The position numbers and the translations under genes are program-made. From Cheilinus undulatus (taxonomy: Eukaryota; Chordata; Actinopteri; Labriformes; Labridae), in NCBI RefSeq assembly GCF_018320785.1, contig NC_054881.1, positions 29,156,947 to 29,220,946 on the forward strand: DNA of 64,000 nt, given 5' to 3'. The stretch's first letter is position 1. Each line of letters starts with the position of its first letter. Below are positions 1 to 12,900 of this stretch, in pieces. The notes below the pieces were generated by a model. The model worked only from the letters and a program-made list of their open reading frames with translations, made no database searches and had not been told where the DNA came from.

Positions 1-902
1 TGGTTGGCTAACATTTTTAAACAGTTTTAGTTGATAAATGAACACAGTACTGTTTAAAACATGACCCTGTTTACTGGTGATGTTTTGTGAAAACAGAAAG
101 AGGTCTTATGAATGTCTCTTTGTGTAGTCTGAGCATGAGTTTGAGTGTATTTTGACATGTAAATGCAAAACTAAACAAAGTGGTATTCATGAGTACAGCT
201 ATGGGCATCAAAGCTTTTGCATGTTTTGAGATCACCACCTGTACTGAGAGATGCCTCTTCCAGTCTGTTCTTCACATGTTTCTGTTTGTTAGCGCCACTG
301 AAGTGAATCTCCTCATGTGACAATTACTAACCATTGTGTTGAGTAGACTTATTTCCTAAATACACCTAGACCTTAATTTTTAACTAAAATGGCACCGGCA
401 CTTCCACTGTCCACTGTGATGAGTGATGCCATTAAAGTCTGCAACAAGTTTAAGCTTTGCACTTCAAGTCTCAAAAAGGACCACAAACTACCAAGTTAAC
501 TGACAAAAATGGGGGACTTAAAAAAATATGAGGGCAACATTACTTTATTACTGTTGGTGTTATCAGATAAACAAGTTTAAAGGAGTGTTATTACTGACAT
601 CATCAGTGACTGACTAACCAGATAGCATCACAACCTTGCAGAAGAAATGCTCTATGATGTGAAGCTTGCATTCTCTGTGCTTAAAGATGCAACATGTGAC
701 ATTTGACTCTCAAGACCTTTGTCTTTTGTTTCCAGTGATGCACAGTTTGCATTACAGTGGATGGTGTACTCTACGAGGTCGTTACAGGCTTTGTCTAATG
801 CAAACTTTACCTTCCCTGTTACCTGTGGTAAAGTTATTAAAACTTAATTAGGTCCATAAATCCTGAAGCATGACACAACATTGTTTGTGTTTTATTACTT
901 AC
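1..902 (-). other. unc13b intron 3 (partial)
   Basis: AT-rich intronic sequence downstream of the exon 903-1002 donor. I searched it for the next C2A exon, which should begin with the end of a Phe codon followed by Glu, and saw none. No RNA gene or clear transposon is visible. Confidence 0.7.
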
Positions 903-3900
903 AACATGAAATCCTGTTCCCAGCAGGGCTGGTCCCCCCGCACCGTGATAGTAGTGCTTTTGACATTCTGCACCTTCAGCGTCACATAAGTGTTGAACTT
1001 GTCTGAAACAAAGGGAAAAAATACAGCTTGAGTAAAAGTGACCATGTATCTTGTGCATAATGGAGGAAAATGTTAAGTGTATCTTTATACAAGTTATTTA
1101 ATTACACAACTGGACAGAAGAAATGTTTTTTTGAACATCCTGTGAAACGCTCATACAAACTGTTTCAAGTAACACTGACCATACCTGTTTCATTTCAGCT
1201 TTGCGAGGGTAAAAAGGGCATCAGAAGCTGAGAGTGAAAGCAGATAAGTCTCCTCCCCCAACTATGTCAAGCCAAGCCAAGCCAGGCCATCAAACTGACC
1301 CTGTTAATCTCCACAGAGAGCCAACCCCACAAGGCAAATACAACTGTAAGATCTAACTGACTGCCTCTCTTGCACAGTGAATTAGATTTTACTACTCAAC
1401 ATTTGTAATGTAACAGAAAGGTAGGCATGCTGATGATGCAGTGAAACTAGTGACCTGTTATTTTTGCACAAAGGTCTTTGTCAGGCCTGATATCATCAAG
1501 GCTGAAACCAAACAGTGCGGTCACAGATGAAGGCAGCCTTTGCAAACAGTGTACCCTACGAACACAGTCTCAGTATTACAGCATGTCATTTACAGTAACG
1601 GATCCTTCCAAACTCTGTTGGCTTTAAACTGGCAGTGAGACATGATTTCAAGTGAATATCTGTCAGTCTGTCAATCTGTGTAGACAACTTTCACACCCAG
1701 TGATCTCCGTCAGCCGTCTCTCAGCCAGTGATGCTGGACAGTGGAGCCACAACAACTGTCTGCACCAGCTGTCAGTGATGGGTGGGGCAGGGGGTGAGTG
1801 GGGTTGTGGGGGATTAGACAGCCCGTGACACATCCACCACTTTTCATTTCCAACAGTAGGTTGAGGGAGCACTGACACGTGCCGGATGATGCGCTCAGAT
1901 TCGCTCTGGTAGTTACATACACTGCGTCACTGGTGGTCCTTCCCCCATATCGCATTTTTTAGCAGCTAAATCCGCCCCCCCACCTGGACACATGAGCAGC
2001 TCAGAAGGCTGGAGGAGCAGCCTGCTTGTTCAGAATTTGGTAGCAGCTGCTTATGTTGCACACTTATCTTTAAATAATAAAGAGTATGATACAAAATGGT
2101 TTAAAGTATTACACAAAAAACAAAACAGTAAACTTAAAAATCAGAGAAAAGAAAAATAATGGTAGGCCTCACTCACTTGAATCCTTAAGGTAAAATACAT
2201 AGAATGACAATCTTTCTTTTGATTTGTTAAAATGACACACACATGCAGAAAAATTGAAAGCGGCATTTTTTGCCGTCTGGGAAATACAAGCGAGACATCA
2301 GCTGCATGTTCATAGACCTATCACCTGACCAGTCGAAACAAAGATTTTTCCTGGTTACCCAAGCAACATATTAAAACATTTACCCTGCCAGAGCCTTTAA
2401 CATAGCAGCCAGAGGAGTAAACGCAACTCTTGACACAATAAACCGTTTACACAGGTGGATTCTTAAAACATTTCCCTGACACACCACACACACACAATCA
2501 TCAAATCAGGCTTGGGAGCAAAAAAGTGTCCTGAAACACCCACAGGGAACCCTGATGGGATTCTCTCTAAAAGGATTGCTCATCCTACATGAGGCATGAG
2601 TGACAGGACACAGAGCTAATTAGTGTAACGAGACGACAGTAGCAACAAAACACAGGCATTATAACAAAAGGGCCTGGGGGATACTCAGGCCCTGCCCTAA
2701 TTAGATAGTCAATGCCTTGTGCCACATTTGGGCCTACTCCCATGAATAGAAGAGCTGAGATAAGAGAGGATGTATGGATTAGATAAGAGCCACTTAGTGG
2801 CTGTGGGTCTTTTACAGCAGGTGCCATCCACTACTTGGCTGATACGATCTGTACTGAGAGGAAGCAGCAGTGACTGTTTGGAAAAACAAAAGGATTCCTA
2901 CATCTGTATGCTACAACTTAAACAATACCAATGCAGTGCTTGTTTCCATCTGAACACAAGCAGAAGCAGTAAACTGTCAGGTTGTTATTTATTATGGACA
3001 CTTGGGAAACAGGCTGAGGGATATATTATCAGCCAGACCACATATTTTTCAAATAACAAGGTGAAAAAATACAAATAATATTAAAGATGTGTGACTGTGT
3101 GAATAATGGTATCCAAATGTTCTGAACATTGAAGATAAATCAACCAGACTTTCTTTTAGTGTACATTTTCTAGAATAAATACCAAAATTATTCTAAAATA
3201 AAGCAGTAAGTGTTTATTTACTGCTTATAATGATAATAGCACCCATAAGTGAAAGGTGCTTTGTGGTTATGTGTTGTTAGGCTGGGTTTGAAAATTCAAC
3301 AAAAATTCACCAGAACATTTGAAGCACATGGAAGCAAATTTTGTACCTGTCTCAAAAGGCTGTTCAACTATGGCAAAAATCATCATGAAAATTAAGATAA
3401 AGACTCATTTATTTAGTCTGGATGGAGATCTGTCTTGGACAAAAGTCTGCTACATAAATGAACAAAATTATTTTAGCCAGATTAGGATGATTATATGTGA
3501 CATTTTTGTGTATGATGATTTCTAAATTGTGTTGTTGCCTTGAGGGGCAGCAGCTGTGTAACAAAGCTATTTTGCATTATTCCAGTTTTGACTCCTCAAA
3601 CCAGGAGTGGTTTTTACAAACCCAGAGCTGCCTTTCTGTCCTCTGACTTAGCTTTCTCACTTTTCAAACTAAACAGAATATGTGTTGTGGTTCCCTGATC
3701 CTCACTTAAAATAAGAGCTGTTTTGGAGAAAGGGACACACCCTCCCTACCTGTGTGCTCCCTTTACAACAAATTACAAAACCTACATTCAAAACCAGTGT
3801 GATACGCAGCAAGGAACCTATGAAATCTTAACTGTAGATGGTAAATGGACTTGAGCTTGTAAAGCACTTTTCTAGTCTGACAACTCAAAGCACTTTTACA

Positions 3901-6900
3901 CCGCAGGTCATACCTACCCATTCACACCATTCACTCCACATTCACACACTGATGCAGAGATTGCCATGGAGAATTTGGCCATCAGTATGAGCTAATCACA
4001 TTCAAACACATACACATTTACACACCACCATCAAAGCCGTTGGAGCAAACTGGGGTAAACCCTTTAAATCCTAGCGTGCCGCCGCCGCCGCCGCCGCCAA
4101 GCTGTTGAAGCACACTTTGCATGACCATAATTGCATGACTGTTTGTTATCGGAAAAATTCAAACAGTTTCTGAAAGTTGAGAAACTGTGCTTCACAGCTA
4201 GCATGTGGTTATTACCGTAATTTCCCCTTTTCTTACTAAGATTCTAGCATAAAATTCCCCTGTTTTTTGTGTTTTTTTCATTTTAAACTGTTAAAACACT
4301 CTTAAAATGCAGCAAAATGTGTTTTATCCATGTTAATTATTTTTCCATCATCAAGTTATGATTATAAAGGTTTTCTCCATTTTTCAAACTTATTCGGCCG
4401 GGAGCTCCTTGTTTTAGCTGGCTACAGTCTCATCTACAAACCGGAAGTCCCAACCTGCAGTAAAATGTAAATAAGTGCCATATATTAAAAGTTGTAAGTA
4501 TTGTGGAAAAATGGGCAAAAGCACGTACTCGCAGGACATTTTCTGGGCCTTTTATGGTTAAAATAAGAAAAGAGTCCAGAAAATCAGATTTTAAAGGGTT
4601 AAGTATCTTGCAGAAGGACACAACCACATGCATGGGCGTAGCACAGGGGGGGAAAGGGTACTGATTATCCGGACCCATAGTAGGGAGGGGCCCTTGGGAA
4701 GTCTGCAATGAAAAGTGTGATTTTTTTTTTTCCCGTTATTATTGAATCAAAAGCAACTGAGTGGATTGGGTAACAGACTGAAATTTGTATCAAATAGAGT
4801 GAAATAAAATATTGGAGAGCCCCTGCTCCTCCCTTAAAAATGTCCAAATGGTATAGTCCAGTGCTGCTAAATAATGCAAGTAAATTTAATTTCATCATAG
4901 TAAAAATATTGCTCATACATTGGGAAATTATGGTTCAGAAATACATTTAAATGCATAGATGTTTACAAAAATTGCAGATTTTGTTGCTTGGCTCGTTGGC
5001 TAAGGGGGGTCCTGTGTAATATCCTTTCTAGGGGCCCAAAATCCCTAGCTACAGCCCTGTCCACATGTGACTGCAGGAGCTGGGGATCGAACCCTCAATC
5101 TTCCAACTGCAAGGGCCAACTGAGCTACAACTGGCTCATTTTATAATGCTGGGAGGCTAAAATCTAACTTGAAACTGTAAGTCCCTTAACTGTGCAGCAC
5201 TAAAGCCAAAATATTTTCTTTTTTAAAAATAAATTATTATTTAAGAAATGAGTGCTGTCAGTTGATTAAAAAAAAACAATATTTTTAATTACTGGCTTTG
5301 TAATTAATAAATTCCACAATTAATCACACATGTTGATAATTTCAGAGAGGCTGCATTACTGCTGGACTAATAAAAATAGTAACAAAAAACTCAGAGGGTA
5401 CACATTTCTGAAAGGCATCAAAACTTTTTACAGAAGAAGTGGAGACCGAAGGCTTATTGACCACTTACTTATGACAATCTAGAATGATGTTAATCTGATA
5501 AATATGGATTTTAATGCAAAAATCATAAAAATTAAGAGCACAGAATTTCAACATGTATTCCAGTCACATTTACAATGCCACAATAGCTGGTTGAATTATG
5601 GCATCAGAGTGTGATGATTTAGCATACATTTTTAAATTGAAGTTGTCACCCCTATGATTGATTAAGTCAAAATTCATTGAAAAATTTGCCAGCATTAACA
5701 ATAAATTCTTATAAATAAAAAATTTAACACTTTGATGCAGCTGTCAGTTGACAATTTGACCAGATATCCTGCATACCCTGCATTAGTGCAAGACCCATTT
5801 GATTAAATACAGAATTGATTTAGATATAAAGAAAAACATCAGCACCAGTTAAGCTTGCTATATTAGTCATCGCAAAACCAGCATTTCTTTCTTTCAAGCA
5901 TATGCTTAGTTAGTGATAAAGCCTGGCATTATTGGAGGGCTATAGCATATGACACAAAACCTGATAAAAGCCAAGCTCCTAGTCTGATCCTGAACACAAG
6001 AGATAAGACTTTTTACCTGAAGAAAACTAGCCCTGACAACTTCAAATAGAAAAAAAAGTCTGTGTGGACAAACTCTTTTATGTCTCTTCATTACGCACAT
6101 GCACTGTGCAAACATGCAAAGTGACATAAAGCAAATACAGAAAGTGACATAGTGAAAGCACAACAAGCGCACCAGTCTGGCTGTGTGAAAGGAGTGGATC
6201 AGTTGAGGTGAGCCAGGAGACATTACAGGCTTCTTCTCCTGACCATGTTTTGTGGGAGGTCCTGTGGTTCCTGCTTGTGAGCCACCCACTCACCCCTGAG
6301 TCCTCAGTCAAGGACCTTCATCCATTATTGACTGATGATGATTTTTTTTTTCAATAAATTAGTCAGGAACTGCACACAGTTGGAAGGCTGACATTTCAAA
6401 TTCAGACCACTTGTCAATATTTCATGCAGCAGAAGACATAAATCTATTTGAGGGCTTTTCTACAACGCTGGGACATCTTCACAAGAGGTCCCAACAGTTC
6501 AGAAAACTCTGCAATGAAAATACTGGGTATAATGAGAGCTTGTTTTCTGAGAAGGTAGAAAAAAATGTATTTGTTTGCAATTCCAAACAGAAAATGTGTG
6601 AGCTTTGAGGCTGTTTTTTTAATAAAGGTGCTTGTGTGACAACCTGCATTCAGACCATGTGGATTTCACTTTGTGTATATTATTTCTTTACAGAAATGTC
6701 TTTTTTTTTTTAGAGTATAGATTGTGCATTGCATTCAGCTAAAAAAACACAGAGACATGATTCTGGTCTGTATCACCTGGCTACGTTCTACATGTAGAAA
6801 ATTCTCTGGGAGAAAACAAACACCAAGGTGGGTAGTTCTTTTGTTAGATGTAAAAGTATCTATCCAAAGGTGTGGTGACAGTACAGCGCAAACACACATC

Positions 6901-9900
6901 CCAGACCAGCCCTATGTAAACTCTCAGAGCACTTCCAACAAATCACACATCCTCTGCTGAGTATGTAAGGATTATCATAACATTAGCATGTTTTAATTTC
7001 CCTTTACCTGAATACAGAGCATTTTTTCCCCCAAATGTCCGTAACATAGAATATATGTTAATATAATGCCCATAAATACTGTAAATCAAGTTTATGATGC
7101 TAACAAAACCTAATGAGTTGTAAGGCAGGAATAAGTACAGATATAATATGTAGAAAATGCAGCTCTGAACTCCCAGACTTTATGTAGTTTTGGAAGGAAA
7201 GCTGAAGACCTTTTGTTTGAGCAGAGGCATTTAGTTAAGGCTATCTCAGATGTCTTGTATGCCTGAGGGGATTTTTTCCCCTCTTATATTTCCTCCAAGG
7301 ATTCAAATGAGCAAGTTGCTGCATCAGGTTGATAATAATATATTGTATATCAGCATGGGAAATTGGCACCCACCATCAGCTAAATGTTGGTATTTTTTTT
7401 AGCAATATCTGGTGAATTTTCTCAACCTACCGGCCACTGGGACAAAAGAATAAAAGTAATGTAACAGAATGATTCTGTGACAGAAAACAATATAAAATGG
7501 GGCCTGTTTTTACTAACTTCATGACCAAAACTGAGCAGACCAATCACTAATTGATCACAGGACCCTGCTTCCTCCTCCGTGTCAGAACTGCTGTCAGATG
7601 TTTACAGTCAGCTGTGTGCTAAAACAGTTTGACTCAGTTTCACATAAGAAGTTTTGTAACCAGTCTTCCTGCTAAAGGTGTTTCTGAACTGATGTTTCAC
7701 TTGTTTAAGCCCAAGATAGTTAAATAACGGCAGGTATCATGCACAAAGTATTCATTTTCCTTCAGTCTGGCACTCAAAAACAGGAAAGTCTGCATGGATC
7801 CACATGGATTTACAGTGCCACAATATGTCACGCAGCAAACATTTACAGGGACTGGATTTAAAGAAGCATCAGTTTGGATCATTGGTGCATCAACTCCCAT
7901 TTAATTTCTTGATCTTGATTGAGAAAACAAATCTTGAATACTATATTTTATTATATTATTTATATTGTTAAAATAAAATGGCTGGTAACCACCTGCCAAA
8001 ACTGTTCATTAAAAAAGAAGCTAAATGAATCTTTTTCTATTCCTTTTTTGCTGTGATATTGAAACAGGTATCAAATGATAATAACAATTTTTTTTACTGG
8101 TATTGTATCCAAGTTCAAAATGTTGGGTTTGATACAACCTTTGTTTGAACGTGCAAAATTTAGAGTTTTTAGAGTCCAGACAAGGCTGAGACTCTGTTAG
8201 TGTTTGGTGTGCTGTATTGATCCTCTTGTTCTACAACACAGACAACACAAACAAAAATGTAAAATTAGTGATCATTTGTTGCCAGGTTTAGAGTCTCTCA
8301 TATAGAAAAAATCTGTTAAAACCTTAAAAATCATTGTGTGTGTGGTCCCCTTAAAGCAAAAAAACTTTTACAACTCTCTGCAAATTCTGCAAAGTACAAG
8401 TTTCTTGTAGTAATAGTACATCTTGGACTTTACAAGATAATTTTAAAACACTTACCAGCAGAGCTTATATGGAAAAAGCTTCAAGCTTCATAACACATAC
8501 TAAGAGCTATGACATGCAGTGCTGCAGGTAACAGCTTTGAAACTTCAGATCACACACACCAGTGATTTGTGTTCACCAACCATCAAGAAATGCTGCACAA
8601 GTTTATTCCATGAAAATGTTCAGGATATTGGCTGCAACATGATAAAGCCTTGAACAAGCAGCTTTAGCTGCTCTGCACATACGATGCAGCTTGTAGTCAT
8701 CAGTGGTTCACTGTGAAGGCAGAGGGTGAGCGATGCTATTGCAAGTGGCACAATCATGGCAAATCGTGATAAAAACATGTCACTTCATATGTTCTTTATT
8801 ATTTGATTTTGTATCAGAAAGTTACAGAAATCTCAAGGGGAGGAATACAGGCTATTGATTTCTCAACCGTATTGGTAACAAGTATCGTTGGTACCCTAAA
8901 CCCAGGTATTGGATCACTGTCGGAGCTCAAGAAGTTGGATTTTTTTCATCATTAATCGTCTCCACTACCTGCTTTAAACCTCATACAGGTATGTGCTTGA
9001 CAAATCCCTTTCTCCCCCTCTTGGGAAAAAAAAACGTGTGTTTACATTTTGCCTGTGAGAGACAGCAGGCTAAACGGAATTATCCCTGATGTTTGCTTTG
9101 GGGCAGGTGTCACAGTGACTGGCAGCGGGGAGGAGCACACATACACACAGGGAGGGCCAACATCTAAAAACAGCTATCTAAAACAGATATCTCAGCACAA
9201 CAGATTACTTGTGACACAATGCAGACACATTTTAAAAAGTGATCCTAAAGTAGAAGGAGATAATAACAGCTGAACAAATGTAAAGACCTGTTGGACAATT
9301 ACTTAAGCAATTATCCTTGATGAACACCGTGTCGTTCTGGGACTGACACTGAGAGTAAAAGTCACCCACTGATCCAAAGCTGTGCTGACTTTCTCTCCAT
9401 GCTGCCTGCTGTTAAAATTGTCACATGGCTTAAAGATAGGCGTGAGGCTAAACACTAGAGGGATTTGCATAGGTGGAGAGAGAGGGGATTTGGATTTAGC
9501 AGCCAATGATCTAAGCTCACCTGTGTGGGGCCAGGGGTAGAAGAACACATGATTACATAATGCCAGTCAACCCATGTTTTTGGTGACTAGCCAAAATGTC
9601 ACTGTTACCTACATAAGAAGATGAGAGCAAGTTTCATTTTTCTGATGCATAAGCTGTATTCTAGAGGGTCACACATGCACATACACACACAAACACATAT
9701 TTGATTTTAGAGGGACGTGTATGATTTGCTACTGCCTTAAATCTGTTTGCATTTTACAGAAAATGCAAACAGAGAGGCTGTTATCAGTCAAGTAGTACAA
9801 ACCCAAAGCATCTGTGAGGCAGCAGTGACAACAAAATACTACCTGGGAGGAGATACTGAGGCATCTGGGAAATCCCAGGTTAATTTACCACACAGCTTGT

Positions 9901-12900
9901 CAGAAAACTGCATGTCTATGTTGATTAACTACTACAATTATTATCAATTATTAAATGTACTAGCAAGTAGATCAAGAGTTTGTTACACAGCACTTCAGCA
10001 CTAATATGTGGCAGATGGTAATTTTTTCTGAAAATCAGTTTGTTGTATGTCCAGTAGGTAAAATAAGCTAACAGCCTTGTCTTTAGACTATGACAGGAAA
10101 CAAAAGCACCTGGAGAGAACCCATACACACATGCACAAGGAGAACATGCAAACCCACACAGAAAAGCCCTGTCGGATCGGAATTGGGACCAAAGTTACGT
10201 TAAGATAGTACTCACCTGGAGGTCCTTGGAGCCTGGCTTTTTTCACTGCAAAGCAAAATAAAATTATGATTAGACATCTGTTTCTTTTACTTATCTTATT
10301 TTAAATCAGCTGAAATAAATCAAATATCACTGTTCAGCAGTAAGGATGCACAATATTATTGGCATGATATCAGTATCAGCAGATATGAACATTTCAACCG
10401 ATATTTACACCCAAAAAAATCAGGCACACATATCGACAGTATATATCATATTTCTGCCTTAAATATCAGCAAAATGCACAAAGGTACAACCACACATACA
10501 GTAGGTGGTTGCCTAAGCTATACACACTCAAGGAAGCATTGTGAGCCCTGTACATTCTGAATGAAGCCCCAGATGTTAAACAGCTACCAGTCTCTACTTC
10601 CCTGATCCTCTCTACATAGCCTCTTTGTGCACTGGAGACACTTGGTGTTTTATACGATAAAAAAGGAGTGCATAATGCATATATCTGTATCAGTATTAGC
10701 TAAAACAAATTTGGAAATTTTAACATGTCAAAAATTGGCAAAAAATCTAATATCCTGCAACCCTATGCAGCACAACTATCAAAGTTGATGCACAAACTGA
10801 TTGAGTCCACTAATTATGGGGGAAAAAGCAGAAATACAAACATTTAAGGCATGAGTAATGGAAAGAAAACCACATAATATATGCCTAAATAATTAATTCA
10901 CATGCAGACAAGAGAGCCTGAGTGGAGGACTCGTGACAGCTGAATCACACAAACACATCATCAATCTCACAGTGCTGTTGTCTACAGAGGCAGCAACACG
11001 TCATGTGAGACCTGATCAAAAAAGATGAGCATCTTGTTTTGTTGAGCAGCTCTTATACAAAATATCATTGCACAAAAACATGCAATGTTTAATTAAAAAC
11101 ATTCAATGTTTTTGTTAAAAATGTCACAGTGCTTAATTGAGTAGTGTCACGACAGAAAATACACAAAACATCGTCACTCTGACACAAACTGCCCAATTTC
11201 CATTTCCCCCATACATCTTGGTACCTTTACTCAAACTTGTATCAACCATCACTGAAGAAGTGATCTGTATCTAATCTCTTGATACACAATCTGTTCTTGT
11301 ATAAGACCGCTGAGAAAACCCCGCTAGAGCAATAATCCTTCCCTCTGCAAACAGCTTAGAAGTGATATAAATAGAATTCCATGACAATTTTACTCAAGCA
11401 TCATCACATTTGTCAGGTTTCTTTATTTGTTCTTACATGTGTATTTTATATCAACCTCAAATGGCTTTGGTGAGATGACATATTCTAAACAAAGTCACAA
11501 AAATCAGCTACGTAGCTGTAATATGTAATGTATGCATGCTTGTGTTATTATTGTTATTATTACCTCCACCAAGGAGGTTATGTGATCGGGTGGGTTTGTT
11601 CGTTTGAATGGTTGTTTGTTTGTTAGTTTGTTAGCAACATAACTCAAAAAGTCATGGATGGATTTTCATTAAAATTTTCAGAAAATGTCAGAAATGGCAT
11701 AAGGAAGAACTGATTAGCTTCTGGGACTGATCCGGATCACTGTCTGGATCCAGGAATTTTTTAAAGGATTCTCTACTTTTGGGAGATAGGGTTAATGGCA
11801 AAGGTCTGCACTGTTACCACTTTACACCAGGAGATGGCGGACATGAGTAACTGCAATCCCAGCAGCATGCTTGTGGTGTGTTTCTATTCAAAGTTTTGGA
11901 GTTTATAGACTTTGAAAGACGCACGGCCGGTCGAAGAGACGAGTCGGAGCATAACAGAGAGGAAGACAGCGAATTGCAGCGACAATACTCACAATGCTGG
12001 GAGGAATAGAGGAATATTCACCCTCTGCCATGACTTTCAGTTATCCGGTAAGACCATGGGTGCTTCTGCCATGGCAGCCCACATGCAGCAAAGCCAATGC
12101 TTTGCCTCACCGTGTCTCCACCCCACTGGGGGGGCGGGGGGTAATTGGCGAATTAGATTTTGGGAGTGATCCGGATCACCATCTGAATCCAGGAGTGTTT
12201 TTAAAGGATTCTTCACTATTGGGAGATAGGGCTATTGGCGGAGGTCTGCGCTCTCTGAGTGCTTTTCTACTTATTAATATTATTACATCATCATCATTGG
12301 TTACATTGTGTCCCTTTTTTTTGTTTGTTTGTTTATTTAGAAAACTATGTACAAATTCAAATATTAAAACCAAATATTAACAACATTTTTTGGTAAAACA
12401 AAGGTTGAACAAATCAATTTTTAAAATGTCATTAAATATACCAAGCTGAATGTTTCTGTGACAGCTACAACTAGAAATCTAATCAGTTCTTCCTTATGCC
12501 ATTTCTGACATTTCCTGAAAATTTTATTAAAAATCCATCCATGACTTTTTGAGTTATGTTACTAACAAAGTAACAAACAAACAAACAAACTCACCCGATC
12601 ACATAACCTCCTTGGTGGAGGTAATAAAATCTTGAGTATTAATAACACTAAAAGTTTTTCCAAAGCATCTCTCTAACCCATGCTCCCCTTTCTACGAGGT
12701 CTCCAGCAGTAGGAATGTGAACATGAAGAATCAGACAGTGATGTCACCATCAAACAAAGTAAACAATCAGTATTAAATACAGATGAGGGTGAATCTATTA
12801 GCCCCCTATGGTGCTAATAGTCAATTGTGTCTCCTTTTTGCTGGATAACAGCCTGCAGTCATTTGTTTTAGTTTTCAGTGAGTTTTAGACATGCCACTTG

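Larger units (their letters stand above)
3839..5135 (-). repeat. tRNA-derived SINE, minus orientation, split by two insertions
   Basis: Read on the minus strand, about 5135-5061 is a tRNA-like head (GTAGCTCAGTTGGCC, then GGTTCGATCCCC, resembling pol III A and B boxes). The body continues at 4630-4601 (GTGTCCTTCTGCAAGATACTT). The tail is 4057-3839, ending in the fish SINE motif GTGTAAAAGTGCTTTGAG and then CAAGTCCATTTACC. The same tail is found at 18840-18920 and 32805-32880. The three blocks are collinear when the insertions 4058-4600 and 4631-5060 are removed. Confidence 0.8.
1003..10215 (-). other. unc13b intron 2
   Basis: A 9.2-kb intron between the exon at 10216-10245 and the exon at 903-1002. 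The recognisable content is the interrupted SINE at 3839-5135, listed separately. The ORFs here, including one of 127 codons on the minus strand at 5906-6289, resemble no protein family I know, lack splice context and look like chance. The remainder is AT-rich sequence with short A/T runs. Confidence 0.75.

Noticed and set aside
4076..4098. GCC repeat as a CpG island or coding repeat
   Set aside because: It is a short microsatellite inside a small transposon insert, with AT-rich surroundings and no promoter features.
5061..5135. Functional tRNA gene
   Set aside because: The A- and B-box-like words belong to the head of a degraded SINE; the cloverleaf arms and terminator are not intact.
5906..6289. 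127-codon minus-strand ORF in unc13b intron 2
   Set aside because: No recognisable motif; Cys- and Phe-rich composition without domain pattern; likely chance.
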